A DNA stretch of 44,025 bases from NCBI RefSeq assembly GCF_000764225.1, contig NZ_JQED01000057.1:1-44025 (forward strand), written 5' to 3'. The translations under genes and the position numbers were made by a program. A model generated the notes under the pieces. That model was not told where the DNA came from, ran no database searches, and saw only the letters and a program-made list of their open reading frames with translations. Origin of the DNA: Colwellia psychrerythraea (GTDB lineage Bacteria; Pseudomonadota; Gammaproteobacteria; Enterobacterales; Alteromonadaceae). Positions 15,047 to 23,557 of this stretch are shown piece by piece (position 1 is the first letter of the stretch; every line of letters starts with the position of its first letter).

Positions 15047-15934
15047 ATGAATACACGGTTGTTAACATACTTTGTCAAACTTGTTGAAACAGAGAATTTT
15101 ACTCGCGCTGCTGAACAGTTACATATTGCACAGCCGGCATTAAGTGTTGCTATCAAAAAGCTAGAGCAGCAATTAGACCTGCCATTGTTTCATCGTAATG
15201 AGCGCAAAGTGACATTAACCCATGAAGGTGAGGTTTTGCTTGAGCATGCTCGCCATATTCTTCAGCAAATAAAGGATGCCAACATTGCTATGGCTGAATT
15301 AAAAGGCTTTGAAAAAGGTGAAGTAAAACTTGGCGTGCCTAGCATGCTCGGCTCATACTTTTTTCCTGAGATATTAATGGCATTTAAAAGAAAATACCCT
15401 AATTTGAAGCTCACCATTATTGAAGCAGGTACACAGTCTATTCGCCAAATGCTGTTAGATGACGAATTAGATTTAGGCGTTATACATAACGAAGATGTGC
15501 CTCAGCGCCTAGAAACTGAGCACTTAGTTACTTCTCAAATGGTGGCCGTGGTTAGCACACAACATCCGCTTTCATCACAGCCGTGCATAACATTTGAAGA
15601 CTTCTTTAAAGAAGATCTTGTCATGTTTAAAGCGGGATATTTTCATCGAGAATTTATTGATGAAATCTGTGAAAAATACCAATTCACTCCGAAGATATCC
15701 TTTGAAACGAACTTGTTGCCTATGATGTTAAACATAGTACGACATGACTTTTCAATATCAGCCTTACTTGAACTGGTTACTGAACATGAAAAGGGCGTTG
15801 TTGCTATTCCATTTGAACAACCTGTTCACCTTAATATAGCTATGGCATGGCGGAAAAACGGCTATTTGTCGCTAGCAGATAGAGCATTCCTTGAATTTGT
15901 TAACGAATATAATAGTGAGTTTAAAGCCAATTAA
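15047..15934 (+). CDS. LysR-family transcriptional regulator
   Basis: This 295-residue protein has the N-terminal winged helix-turn-helix (residues 1-60: FVKLVETENFTRAAEQLHIA, QPALSVAIKKLEQQL), a linker helix, and a periplasmic-binding-like effector domain (about 90-295). It resembles YnfL/CynR-type regulators. The start 15 bases from the T-N11-A box and the divergent MFS gene make that transporter its likely target. It is the last chromosomal gene before the prophage. Confidence 0.92.
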   Translation: MNTRLLTYFVKLVETENFTRAAEQLHIAQPALSVAIKKLEQQLDLPLFHRNERKVTLTHEGEVLLEHARHILQQIKDANIAMAELKGFEKGEVKLGVPSMLGSYFFPEILMAFKRKYPNLKLTIIEAGTQSIRQMLLDDELDLGVIHNEDVPQRLETEHLVTSQMVAVVSTQHPLSSQPCITFEDFFKEDLVMFKAGYFHREFIDEICEKYQFTPKISFETNLLPMMLNIVRHDFSISALLELVTEHEKGVVAIPFEQPVHLNIAMAWRKNGYLSLADRAFLEFVNEYNSEFKAN

Positions 15935-15973
15935 CTTGCTCACATGCGAGTTGATGTCACCACCCCTTAATAA

Positions 15974-16025
15974 TGTAAAACAAAGCGGAATAATCTGAAA
16001 TTTGCCGAAATTTACCGGAAGCCTT
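15974..16025 (+). other. Probable left end (attL) of the Mu-like prophage
   Basis: TGTAAAACAAAGCGG begins with the TG dinucleotide expected of Mu-type ends. Repeats that could bind transposase follow: CGGAATAATCTG, AAATTTGCCG, AAATTTACCGGAA. The place fits: after the LysR gene and before the repressor. The right end is outside the window, so the 5-bp target duplication cannot be checked (here it would be AATAA at 15969-15973). Confidence 0.5.
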
Positions 16026-16106
16026 TAATGGTGGGTTAAGAAGGATTTAATCACAGTTAAATAGTAGAAAAGTAAATTGTAAAAAATTTTGCTGTTTTTC
16101 ACAAAA

Positions 16107-16145
16107 GCGGCCACTTAAAAAGGAAATGTATTTTCAAGTGGTCGC
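16107..16145 (-). terminator. Terminator of the repressor gene
   Basis: GCGGCCACTT (16107-16116) and AAGTGGTCGC (16136-16145) pair over 10 positions with one wobble. On the minus strand TTTT follows the stem, as expected for a terminator just past the repressor stop. Confidence 0.6.
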
Positions 16146-16155
16146 AGACAATCCA

Positions 16156-16908
16156 TTAATATAGATCCTTACCAATCCAAACAACTTTTCCGATAATTTC
16201 TAGTTGTTCTAATTCATCAGGCTTTACTGTTTGTGTGATGTATTCTTTATTGTCGCTAATTAACTCTATAGAGCCATCAAAACGTTGCTGTAGGCGTTTA
16301 GCATAAAGGTCTTCGCCAAGACGTAGTACGTAAATGGAGCCTTCGGTGAGCTTTTTATTGGACAGGTCTACTAATATGGTATTGCCACTATTAATGGTCG
16401 GCTCCATTGAATCACCTTTAGCGAATACAACAGCCAGGTCGTTAGGGTTAAGCTTTCTGTACCTTAGCCATTTACTGCGAAAGGCTAATTGGCGTTTTAC
16501 TTCAGCTTCATTATTTAAAGCGCCGTGGCCTGTGCTGACTGAAATATGATAACCGGGGATCAAGGCGTATTCTTCATTAAACTCTTCAACAGAAACTGTT
16601 GCACACCCATATGAAAAATCACTTTTAGGCTTGCTTTGATTACCGGTGTCTTTGGATCCCTCACCTGTAATTAACCAATTTAAAGAAACACCAGCCTCTT
16701 TCGCTATAAGCATGGCCTTGTCTATTTGTGGTAATGAAATCCCTTTTAAGTACTTTCTAAGTGCACCTTCGGAAATATCAATAGCATTAGCAAACATGCG
16801 TATGCTTGTGGTTCCAATAGCTTGCTCCAATCGCATAGAGAACGTTTCTTTTTCATTGTCAGGAAAGGAAACATTGTTACTTTTTTCTTCTTCTTGTTTC
16901 TTTTTCAT
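16156..16908 (-). CDS. Phage repressor with S24 (LexA-like) peptidase domain
   Basis: This 250-residue protein keeps the prophage silent. The N-terminal helix-turn-helix (about 24-85) includes MRLEQAIGTTSIRMFANAID and ISEGALRKYLKG. The C-terminal S24 domain carries the catalytic Ser167 (GDSMEP) and Lys204 (YAKRL). The expected Ala-Gly-type self-cleavage site is not obvious, but SOS-linked self-cleavage is likely for this family. It is divergent from the early genes across a region with palindromic operators. Confidence 0.92.
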   Translation of the reverse strand: MKKKQEEEKSNNVSFPDNEKETFSMRLEQAIGTTSIRMFANAIDISEGALRKYLKGISLPQIDKAMLIAKEAGVSLNWLITGEGSKDTGNQSKPKSDFSYGCATVSVEEFNEEYALIPGYHISVSTGHGALNNEAEVKRQLAFRSKWLRYRKLNPNDLAVVFAKGDSMEPTINSGNTILVDLSNKKLTEGSIYVLRLGEDLYAKRLQQRFDGSIELISDNKEYITQTVKPDELEQLEIIGKVVWIGKDLY

Positions 16909-16989
16909 GTAACCAACTGTTTTATATTGTTTTTATGTGAGATTCTTTTGTTTTGCGTATATATGTAAAAAGAAACATCACAAATGTAC

Positions 16990-17018
16990 TTGACGCGTTC
17001 GAATGGAAACTATAAAGT
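16990..17018 (+). promoter_or_regulatory. Probable early promoter
   Basis: TTGACG (16990-16995) is followed by TATAAA at 17011 (15-base spacing) or TAAAGT at 17013 (17-base spacing). It faces the early genes and lies beside the palindromic operator at 17026. Confidence 0.5.
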
Positions 17019-17025
17019 AACATTC

Positions 17026-17040
17026 ATACGCAGTGCGTAT
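17026..17040. promoter_or_regulatory. Repressor operator 1 (perfect palindrome)
   Basis: ATACGCAGTGCGTAT is a perfect 15-bp palindrome just downstream of the early promoter. The half-site ACGCA recurs at 17073, and GCGTAT occurs at 16955. Confidence 0.55.
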
Positions 17041-17070
17041 AAATATGATGTCTGCATTTGAGTGACTAAC

Positions 17071-17084
17071 TTACGCAATGCGAA
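17071..17084. promoter_or_regulatory. Repressor operator 2 (imperfect palindrome)
   Basis: TTACGCAATGCGAA repeats the ACGCA-N-TGCG core of operator 1, 45 bases downstream. It lies between the early promoter and the first early gene. Confidence 0.45.
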
Positions 17085-17130
17085 CAAATAAAAATACTAT
17101 CACATAGTGTGTTACAGGGCGAGAATCATA

Positions 17131-17361
17131 ATGAAAATAGAGAATGCAAATCAAATACATGCAGCTCTAGTTAGGCAAGGATTAAGCTGTAGGTCTTGGG
17201 CTCTTTTGAATGGTTACAATCCAAGAACAGTACAAAAGTGCATACAGCTGTTTGCGCCTGACACAGGGTGTAAGCCTAAATGGGGAAAAATATCTAAGCA
17301 GATTTTAAGTGACTTATCTAAAGCAATTGATTTTGATTTAATTGGAGGGTCATATGACTAA
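17131..17361 (+). CDS. Small phage DNA-binding protein, BcepMu gp16-like
   Basis: This 76-residue protein is taken from the ATG at 17131 (an in-frame GTG at 17107 would lengthen it). The pattern ALVRQGLSCRSWALLNGYN, then PKWGKISKQILSDL, fits the short phage family typified by BcepMu gp16, a likely Ner-type early regulator with a helix-turn-helix. Its 3' end overlaps the transposase start by eight bases. Confidence 0.7.
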   Translation: MKIENANQIHAALVRQGLSCRSWALLNGYNPRTVQKCIQLFAPDTGCKPKWGKISKQILSDLSKAIDFDLIGGSYD

Positions 17362-19591
17362 GGAATGGTTCAATTTATCTGAGATAACTAGCTTTTCTGG
17401 GACTCACTCAACTGTTCAAGGAAATAGAAAGTTAGCGAACAGGGAAGCTTGGCAAAAACGAAAATGCCAAATTGGCAAGGGTTACGAATACCACATTGAC
17501 TCTTTACCTCAAGAAACTCAGGCATATTTAGCTGCCCAAGCTGAAAGTGCGGCAGTGGTAGAGGCGAGTCAAGCATCCCCTGAATTTTTAGCAGGCAAGG
17601 CCATAGCTCAAAAGCGTGTTGAGGCTAAAGCACTTGATGCCAAGCAACTGGACAGAATAAAGCAGCAAGGTGCTGCTGAGTTAATGCAGTTAACGGGTAA
17701 AGCGCGTTTACGTGCTGACGTTAAATTATGTATTTTGGCGGCTTATGATACTTACCTGATCCCTTTTATTCGCCAAAATCAAAAAGTGGCAGGTGAGCGT
17801 TTATTTGCAGAGCAGTTTAACGAGCATGCATTAGGGTTTGATCATAGTACCTATGAAGTAGTGGCTTATATTCGTTGGAATTATCCTAGACGTTGGCAAA
17901 AGCTGTTAAATGAAGAAGGAGCCGCCGCTCTTGGTGGTCGTTATAAAGCAGATAAAAAAAGCAAAATAGACCGCGAGCCAAAAATGCAGCAAATGGCGCA
18001 AGGGCTTATTTATAACGAGCCTGAAATTAATGGTAGTCATTTACGCGAAATACTGATTGCTCATAGTGAACTTAACAACCTTAACTGGGATGTTCCTAGT
18101 GTTAGCAAAATGCGCGAGTGGTTAAAACGTTTCAAAGCTGAACATCCATTATTAATAGCAAAGCTTAACAACCCCGACGATTTTAAAAACCGTTATATGC
18201 CTGCTTTTGGTAAAGCGAATGCCAACGTTATCCGTATTAATCAATTGTGGGAGTTAGATTCTACCCCGACCGATGTGCATTTAACTGACGGTCGCTACTC
18301 CATTATTGGTGCTATCGACATTTATAGCCGTCGTCCTATTGTTATTTTGCAGCCAACTTCAAACAGCGAAGCGGTTTGTTTATTAATGCGCAAAGCCATG
18401 CTGGCTTTTGGTGTACCAGAGTCAGTTAAAATTGATAACGGTAAAGATTATAAATCAAAGCGTGTTACCTCAGTATTTCAATCACTCGGTATAAAAACAT
18501 TGATAGCGCCACCGTTTAGTGGTGATGCCAAACCGTCAATAGAGCGTTTTTTTGGTACCTGGTCACATGGTATCGCCAAATTATTACCTGGCTATGGTGG
18601 GCATGATGTTGCCAGTAGAGAAAAACTGCAATCTCGCGCTAGTTTTGCCGACCAAATAATGAAAAAGGGTGCTAAAGATATTGAGATTTCGCTTAGTGCC
18701 AAAGAATTGCAAATCATTATTGATGACTGGATTGAGCACTACTACAACCATAATATTCACGGTACCACTAAAGAAAAGCCTATTGTTCGTTGGAATTCAC
18801 AACGTACCACTCTGCGTACCATTGAAAACGAACGCGCCTTAGATGTGTTGCTTTCTCCTATTCCTGCAAGTGGCTCAAGCCCAGCAGGTAAACGTACGGT
18901 TGCCAAAGATGTCGGTATTGCTGTTAATGGCTTTAGTTATGTGTCGGCTGATTTAGGTGCATTGGTTGGTAGCGACGTATTTTGTAGCTGGAATCCTGAC
19001 AATATTGGCGAAATATATGTGTTTAACAGCGCTAAATTAGAGTTTATTTGTAAAGTTAAATGCCCTGAATTAGTGGATGAAAAAATTAGTTTAGCTGAGT
19101 TAGGTCTTGCCGCTAAACGCCAACAAAATGCCAAGATAACTGAACAAAAAGCAGCTCTTCGTAAAGCTAAAAACAGCGTAAACCTTGGTGATGCTGCACG
19201 TAATGTTATTGCTGCCGCTAAAAAGCGAAATAGCAGTATGGCATTTATGCCACAACCAAGTGAGCCAGCTCAATCAGGCTTATTACATCAAGCCTCATTT
19301 GCGAGTGATTTAACGCCTGTTAAACCCACATTAAGCCCTGAGAATTTTCAAGCCTTACGCCAAGAGCAAATAGAACTAGAAAAAGCCAAGGAAATAGCCG
19401 TTAACGCTAAGCCGCGCTTTAAAAATGATTATGAACAGTTTATCTGGATCTTAAATCAAGCCAAGCAGCGCAAGCTTACAGGTGAGGAAATTGTTATTCG
19501 TGAAGAATACAAAAAAGCACAACCCAAATGGGCTAAGCAAGCCGCCTTTATGGTGGGTGAAAATGAAGAAAAACAACAAGAGCAGAAATAA
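17354..19591 (+). CDS. Mu-type DDE transposase (MuA-like)
   Basis: This 745-residue protein cuts and joins the phage ends during integration and replicative transposition. The start ATG at 17354 has GGAGGG at 17344-17349. The N-terminal end-binding winged helix (about 2-65) includes EWFNLSEITSFSGTHSTVQG. The RNase H-like core has Asp302 (WELDSTP), Asp361 (KIDNGKDY) and Glu397 (SIERFFG). The Asp-Glu gap of 36 positions is shorter than that of MuA itself. A beta-barrel (about 500-560) and a basic helical tail that should contact the B ATPase complete it. Confidence 0.95.
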   Translation: MTKEWFNLSEITSFSGTHSTVQGNRKLANREAWQKRKCQIGKGYEYHIDSLPQETQAYLAAQAESAAVVEASQASPEFLAGKAIAQKRVEAKALDAKQLDRIKQQGAAELMQLTGKARLRADVKLCILAAYDTYLIPFIRQNQKVAGERLFAEQFNEHALGFDHSTYEVVAYIRWNYPRRWQKLLNEEGAAALGGRYKADKKSKIDREPKMQQMAQGLIYNEPEINGSHLREILIAHSELNNLNWDVPSVSKMREWLKRFKAEHPLLIAKLNNPDDFKNRYMPAFGKANANVIRINQLWELDSTPTDVHLTDGRYSIIGAIDIYSRRPIVILQPTSNSEAVCLLMRKAMLAFGVPESVKIDNGKDYKSKRVTSVFQSLGIKTLIAPPFSGDAKPSIERFFGTWSHGIAKLLPGYGGHDVASREKLQSRASFADQIMKKGAKDIEISLSAKELQIIIDDWIEHYYNHNIHGTTKEKPIVRWNSQRTTLRTIENERALDVLLSPIPASGSSPAGKRTVAKDVGIAVNGFSYVSADLGALVGSDVFCSWNPDNIGEIYVFNSAKLEFICKVKCPELVDEKISLAELGLAAKRQQNAKITEQKAALRKAKNSVNLGDAARNVIAAAKKRNSSMAFMPQPSEPAQSGLLHQASFASDLTPVKPTLSPENFQALRQEQIELEKAKEIAVNAKPRFKNDYEQFIWILNQAKQRKLTGEEIVIREEYKKAQPKWAKQAAFMVGENEEKQQEQK

Positions 19592-19620
19592 AGGCCAGTA
19601 AGCATTACCTACTGACCTTT
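19592..19620 (+). terminator. Weak hairpin after the transposase gene
   Basis: AGGCCAGTAAG and CTACTGACCTTT can pair with one mismatch and two wobbles just after the stop. A short T-run follows. It may reduce read-through into the ATPase gene. Confidence 0.4.
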
Positions 19621-19625
19621 ACACC

Positions 19626-19652
19626 GATTAACTAAGGACTAGTTAGTTAATC
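19626..19652. repeat. Perfect 9-bp inverted repeat
   Basis: GATTAACTA (19626-19634) and TAGTTAATC (19644-19652) are exact reverse complements 9 bases apart, 40 bases before the B-type ATPase gene. It may be an operator or an RNA hairpin. Confidence 0.45.
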
Positions 19653-19691
19653 GTCACTTAAAAGCAAACCTTAAAGCAAAAGGAAATATAC

Positions 19692-20396
19692 ATGAAATAT
19701 CACACGGCTTATACAAAAAATGTTGCGCAAGCTACAGGCATATTCACAAGCTTGTTGCAGCGCTCACCAGCAGTACCAGGTTTTGGCCTTATTGATGGTC
19801 GCCCAGGGCTTGGCAAAACCTTTGCCACCATTAAGTTATTAAACTCAGTGGATAACGGTGTTTATATTCGTGCTGTCGCCCTTGATAGCGCCGCAACTTT
19901 TTTAGATCGCTTACTTAAAGAATTGAGCGTTCGTGAACGTCCTCGCGCCAAAATGGCACGTTTTGAAAAAGTGCTTGAAGCCTTATACGACCAACCGCGT
20001 GTACTGTTCATTGATGAAGCTGACTACTACATGGACAAGCCTGAATTACTTGAAACCCTGCGCGATATTCACGACATGACAGGTATTGCCATCATCTTAG
20101 TGGGGATGGATAAAATCGCACGGAAAATTAGCAAGCTACCCCAGCTAGATAGCCGTATTAGTCAGCGATATGAGTTTCAACCCGCCGATTTAGAAGATAT
20201 GCAAATCATGGTGAAAGAGTTATTTGAACACGGCATAACCGTAGGTGACTCATTGTTACGCAAAGTGATTAACGAAACCCATGGTAACTACCGCTTAGGG
20301 GCTATTGCTCTTGAAAATATCGAACGTAAAGCCAAAGTGGATGGCATAAAGCACATTGATGTTGCTGAGTACGGAACTGACCACGCTGTTCTTTAG
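19692..20396 (+). CDS. AAA+ ATPase, transposition target protein (MuB-like)
   Basis: This 234-residue protein is the B protein that selects target DNA and activates the transposase. Walker A (GRPGLGKT) is at residues 36-43 and Walker B (VLFIDE) at 104-109. A sensor-type region (GMDKIARKISKLPQLDSRIS) follows. It is shorter than MuB (312 residues) because the N-terminal helix-turn-helix arm of MuB is missing, as in other short-B transposable phages. The start has AAAAGGA upstream. Confidence 0.93.
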   Translation: MKYHTAYTKNVAQATGIFTSLLQRSPAVPGFGLIDGRPGLGKTFATIKLLNSVDNGVYIRAVALDSAATFLDRLLKELSVRERPRAKMARFEKVLEALYDQPRVLFIDEADYYMDKPELLETLRDIHDMTGIAIILVGMDKIARKISKLPQLDSRISQRYEFQPADLEDMQIMVKELFEHGITVGDSLLRKVINETHGNYRLGAIALENIERKAKVDGIKHIDVAEYGTDHAVL

Positions 20397-20406
20397 GGTT
20401 AAGAAA

Positions 20407-21033
20407 ATGAGTAGTAAGAATAAAAAAAATAGCCAGCGCAAGCTGGCCTGGGATTGGATTGTAACTCAATCTACTTTCACCAATAGACAGTTAAGAATTG
20501 CTGTGGGTATTCCACACCACATCGCTTACCAATTGACGCTTTTTTTAATTGAAAAAAAACGTCTTAAAAAAACATATAAGGGTAAGGGCGCTGCAGGTCA
20601 TGAATATGAGTTGATTGATCCATCTCCTATGCGTTTTGGAACTGGCAACATCAAAGGTCACCGTTATACCAAAGGGCGTAAAAACTCAGCTAAGCAAAAA
20701 TGTTGGAACACTATGCGTGTATTGGGTGTTTTCACTATCGGAGATGTATCCGCTGGTGCCGAAGTGGCTACATGCACCTCTTCACGTTATATCCGCAAAT
20801 TGATGCTAGCCAATTTTATTCGCTGTATTCAAAAGGATAGTCGCGGTTGCGAGCACAGTGTTGCTGTATTTCGCTTACTTCATAACAGTGGTCCTCTTTA
20901 TCCAATAACCAGTGATGAAGGTGTGTTTGATCAAAATACGCAAAAGCAGCATAGCTACCAATGTTTACAGGGTACTAGCTTAAATGGATCACTACAAAAG
21001 GAGCCACAGCATGGAAAACAAAAGCTGGCTTGA
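20407..21033 (+). CDS. Phage protein with two winged-helix-like segments
   Basis: This 208-residue protein starts at the ATG at 20407. Two stretches resemble winged helices: about 20-62 (FTNRQLRIAVGIPHHIAYQL then a basic wing) and about 96-140 (RVLGVFTIGDVSAGAEVATC, SSRYIRKLMLANFIRC). It is strongly basic. A role as an early DNA-binding regulator or replication helper is inference. Its end overlaps the next gene. Confidence 0.7.
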   Translation: MSSKNKKNSQRKLAWDWIVTQSTFTNRQLRIAVGIPHHIAYQLTLFLIEKKRLKKTYKGKGAAGHEYELIDPSPMRFGTGNIKGHRYTKGRKNSAKQKCWNTMRVLGVFTIGDVSAGAEVATCTSSRYIRKLMLANFIRCIQKDSRGCEHSVAVFRLLHNSGPLYPITSDEGVFDQNTQKQHSYQCLQGTSLNGSLQKEPQHGKQKLA

Positions 21034-21529
21034 AGAATTGGCAGAGCAATGCCTGCGTACTTCACAAAAGAAAGTTGCTGATAAATTGCATGTATCAGCA
21101 GCACTGATTAATCAGGTGCTAAAGGGAAAATATCCAGGTGATTTAAGTCGCATTGAACAGTTAGTTAAAGGCGCTTTTATGCAATACAGCGTTATTTGTC
21201 CCGTACTGGGTGATATTGAAAAGCATAAATGTTTATTTCACCAAGCGCGTGATTTTGCAGCAACTAATCCACAGCGCGTGATGTTACATAAAGCTTGCCG
21301 TAGTGGTTGTCCTCATTCGCAGCTAGAGCAAACCATGAATCATCAAATTCAAATTAAAGTGATTAATGATAGCCAAACTCAACCGCTTGTTGTCGCTGAA
21401 TTTTATGGTGTGCAAGAAACGTTAGCAGGCATTAAAAAAAATGCTACTAGCCACACTCAGCTGATTGAGCTGCTAGAACAAGAGCTAACTCGTTTAGCTA
21501 AACAATATAACAAGTTAGTACAGCACTAG
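21011..21529 (+). CDS. Helix-turn-helix phage regulator with a Cys/His cluster
   Basis: This 172-residue protein starts at the ATG at 21011 after AAAAGGAG (20996-21003). A Cro/XRE-like helix-turn-helix (about 17-45: KKVADKLHVSAALINQVLKG) is followed by CPVLGDIEKHKCLFHQ and CRSGCPH, which may bind a metal. The C-terminus is a helical dimerisation region. Such proteins are common in the early region of Mu-like phages; the exact role is unknown. Confidence 0.75.
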   Translation: MENKSWLEELAEQCLRTSQKKVADKLHVSAALINQVLKGKYPGDLSRIEQLVKGAFMQYSVICPVLGDIEKHKCLFHQARDFAATNPQRVMLHKACRSGCPHSQLEQTMNHQIQIKVINDSQTQPLVVAEFYGVQETLAGIKKNATSHTQLIELLEQELTRLAKQYNKLVQH

Positions 21530-21541
21530 GGTAACTAAACA

Positions 21542-21808
21542 ATGATTAAAACCAAACAACAGCACAACCAACAAAACAACTTGATCATCAAGCAAATGAA
21601 CAAGGCACAGCGCGCCATTAGCGAGTTAATTAATAACGGTGTGACGGTATTAAACGTAGAAATGGCAAGGCAAAAGCCGCGTATTGAAATTCAATCACCG
21701 AAAAAAATCACCGGTGAAACGTTAGTTATACGTGGCACTAAAAATGGCATACGAGAAGACATTAATTTTAGCACCCATAACGGTTGCATCATTTTTTGGA
21801 AGCAATAG
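21542..21808 (+). CDS. Small early phage protein of unknown function
   Basis: This 88-residue basic protein has a helical N-terminal half (NNLIIKQMNKAQRAISELIN) and a short beta-rich C-terminal half with an aromatic end (GCIIFWKQ). It has no recognised domain. It starts 13 bases after the previous gene and is part of the same early operon. Confidence 0.65.
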   Translation: MIKTKQQHNQQNNLIIKQMNKAQRAISELINNGVTVLNVEMARQKPRIEIQSPKKITGETLVIRGTKNGIREDINFSTHNGCIIFWKQ

Positions 21809-21830
21809 CGAAAGCATAGGAATAATTACG

Positions 21831-22475
21831 ATGACCGAACAAGTAGTAGAAAAAGCAGTAAGTACAACACCCGTAGAGCCAACAGGCTATCGAACCAATG
21901 CCGCAGGCCATTTGGTACCTGAATCTAAAATTGAAGCGATTGATTTGCTTCGTGATGAATTGGTAAAAGAGTTAACCAGCGAGGCTGAAGATATCTCCAA
22001 GCAGCTGCAGCAGTTCAAAGTAAAAGCCTTAATGAGAGTACAAGACTTTATTGACCTTAGCGCACAAACCTACGGCCAACAAATTGGCGGTAAAAAAGGT
22101 AATGCCAGTTTAGTTAGCTTTGATGGCAACCTAATGGTTAAGCGTAACATTAATGAAAACATCACCTTTGATGAGCGTTTAATCGTTGCTAAATCCCTCA
22201 TTGATAGTTGCATTCATGAGTGGACACAAGGCGGTAATGACAACATTAAGGCATTAGTTGAGCATGCCTTTCAAACGGATAAAGAGGGCAATATCTCTGT
22301 TACCCGTATTTTAGGTTTACGCCGTTTAGATATTGAAGATGAACAGTGGTTAAAAGCCATGGAGGCGATTGCAGATTCAATCTCTATTACTGGCTCTAAA
22401 ACGTATCTGCGTTTGTATCAACGTAATGCTAAAGATGCCATGGCACAAATTAGTTTAGACATTGCCAGCGCCTAA
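21831..22475 (+). CDS. DUF3164 family phage protein
   Basis: This 214-residue protein matches DUF3164, found in Mu-like phages (also described as a sulfate-transporter-like misnomer). Conserved parts include VKALMRVQDFIDLSAQTYG, then GGKKGNASLVSFDGNLMVKR, and a final TYLRLYQRNAKDA. The start is the ATG at 21831 after a weak AGGAATAA; an upstream in-frame start would overlap the previous gene. Its function in the early region is not known. Confidence 0.85.
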   Translation: MTEQVVEKAVSTTPVEPTGYRTNAAGHLVPESKIEAIDLLRDELVKELTSEAEDISKQLQQFKVKALMRVQDFIDLSAQTYGQQIGGKKGNASLVSFDGNLMVKRNINENITFDERLIVAKSLIDSCIHEWTQGGNDNIKALVEHAFQTDKEGNISVTRILGLRRLDIEDEQWLKAMEAIADSISITGSKTYLRLYQRNAKDAMAQISLDIASA

Positions 22476-22484
22476 GGAGACAGC

Positions 22485-22706
22485 ATGAGAAGCAGTATAG
22501 AAATTATAGAAGAAATAGGGGCCGCTACTACAGCCCAAGAAAAGCATGGCACGGTAATGTGTGAAGACGCCACTTTTGAAGATGGCGTTATTGCTGCTTT
22601 GCTTTGGATAATAGGTAGTGAAGGTCAGACAAGTTTAATGGTGGAGTCTTTAACTGAATTTGAGCAAGCCAACGGCTTTGAAAATGCAAATGAGGCGGCA
22701 GCATGA
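22485..22706 (+). CDS. Small acidic phage protein
   Basis: This 73-residue protein, rich in Glu, starts at the ATG at 22485 after AAGGAG. It has no recognised domain; residues about 30-55 are hydrophobic enough for a buried helix. The next gene overlaps its stop by ATGA, so the two are coupled. Confidence 0.62.
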   Translation: MRSSIEIIEEIGAATTAQEKHGTVMCEDATFEDGVIAALLWIIGSEGQTSLMVESLTEFEQANGFENANEAAA

Positions 22707-22867
22707 GTAAACCAACCGACGAGCAAAAACAATCAATTACCATGATATTTGCTAAGAAAACCCACAAGGTGACTCGCGATAGATCAGATATGGCAGCAGT
22801 AGCAAGACGCAGACGTATTGAAGCGTTAGAGGAGCAAAAGCGCCTTGATGCTGATTTTGCTTTCTAA
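22703..22867 (+). CDS. Very small basic phage protein
   Basis: This 54-residue protein (MSKPTDEQKQ at its start) begins inside the stop of the previous gene (ATGA overlap). Its second half is a charged helix (RRRRIEALEEQKRL). The coupling, the length up to the terminator and the phage context support it as a gene; function unknown. Confidence 0.55.
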   Translation: MSKPTDEQKQSITMIFAKKTHKVTRDRSDMAAVARRRRIEALEEQKRLDADFAF

Positions 22868-22891
22868 ATAACCACTATCAACTCAACCAAT

Positions 22892-22915
22892 AAGCCGCTT
22901 AATTGCGGCTTTTTA
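22892..22915 (+). terminator. Rho-independent terminator within the early region
   Basis: AAGCCGC and GCGGCTT form a 7-bp stem with a 6-base loop, followed by TTTT. It ends the first early operon before gemA. Confidence 0.85.
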
Positions 22916-22948
22916 GGTATCACTTATTAACTATTTCATGAGACAAAA

Positions 22949-23557
22949 ATGCGTAACCGATTAATACAACTGGTCCATGTAGCTAAGCGAGAGCTGAACC
23001 TTGATGAAGACATTTATCGTAATATTTTAACCGAATTAACCAGAAAAAGTAGCTGCAGTAAAATGAGTATTAAAGAACTAGAGCTGGTGCTTGAACACTT
23101 TAAAACTATCGGCTTTAAAGTGAAAAAAAAGGGCAGCACCAATAAGCGTATAGCACCAAAAAGTAGCCGTAGTGTATCGCCTGAAAGCGGAAGAATTCGT
23201 GCTATTTGGATAACCATGCATCAACAAGGCTTTGTTCGTGATGGCTCAGAGCAAGCACTTGATAATTACATTAGCCGCATGCTTAACCGAAAAACGTTAG
23301 GTGAAAATATTAGTTTTCATTGTCAATTTTTAAATGGTCAACAAGCTTATAAGGTTTTAGAAATCATTAAAAATTGGCACAAGCGTGAGTTAATTAAATG
23401 GCTTGAGGAAAAATGGCAAGCGCTGCGCCTTCATGAACGCTTTAACTCACTAAGCCATTGTACGGCTTTACTTTCAGGTAAAGCACCTAAGCAAGAAAGT
23501 TATCAAAACCTTTGTTTTATTTTCGATGAAGCCACAGGAGTGAGTAAAGACTTATGA
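22949..23557 (+). CDS. gemA: GemA-like regulatory protein (Mu gp16, DUF1018)
   Basis: This 202-residue protein matches the GemA/Mu gp16 family. The DUF1018 pattern begins LVHVAKRELNLDEDIYRNIL and includes RAIWITMHQQGFVRDGSEQAL with the later RMLNR. In Mu, GemA lowers gyrase-linked supercoiling and alters host gene expression (family knowledge). It begins a second early operon right after the terminator, and its end overlaps the next gene by four bases. Confidence 0.9.
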   Translation: MRNRLIQLVHVAKRELNLDEDIYRNILTELTRKSSCSKMSIKELELVLEHFKTIGFKVKKKGSTNKRIAPKSSRSVSPESGRIRAIWITMHQQGFVRDGSEQALDNYISRMLNRKTLGENISFHCQFLNGQQAYKVLEIIKNWHKRELIKWLEEKWQALRLHERFNSLSHCTALLSGKAPKQESYQNLCFIFDEATGVSKDL

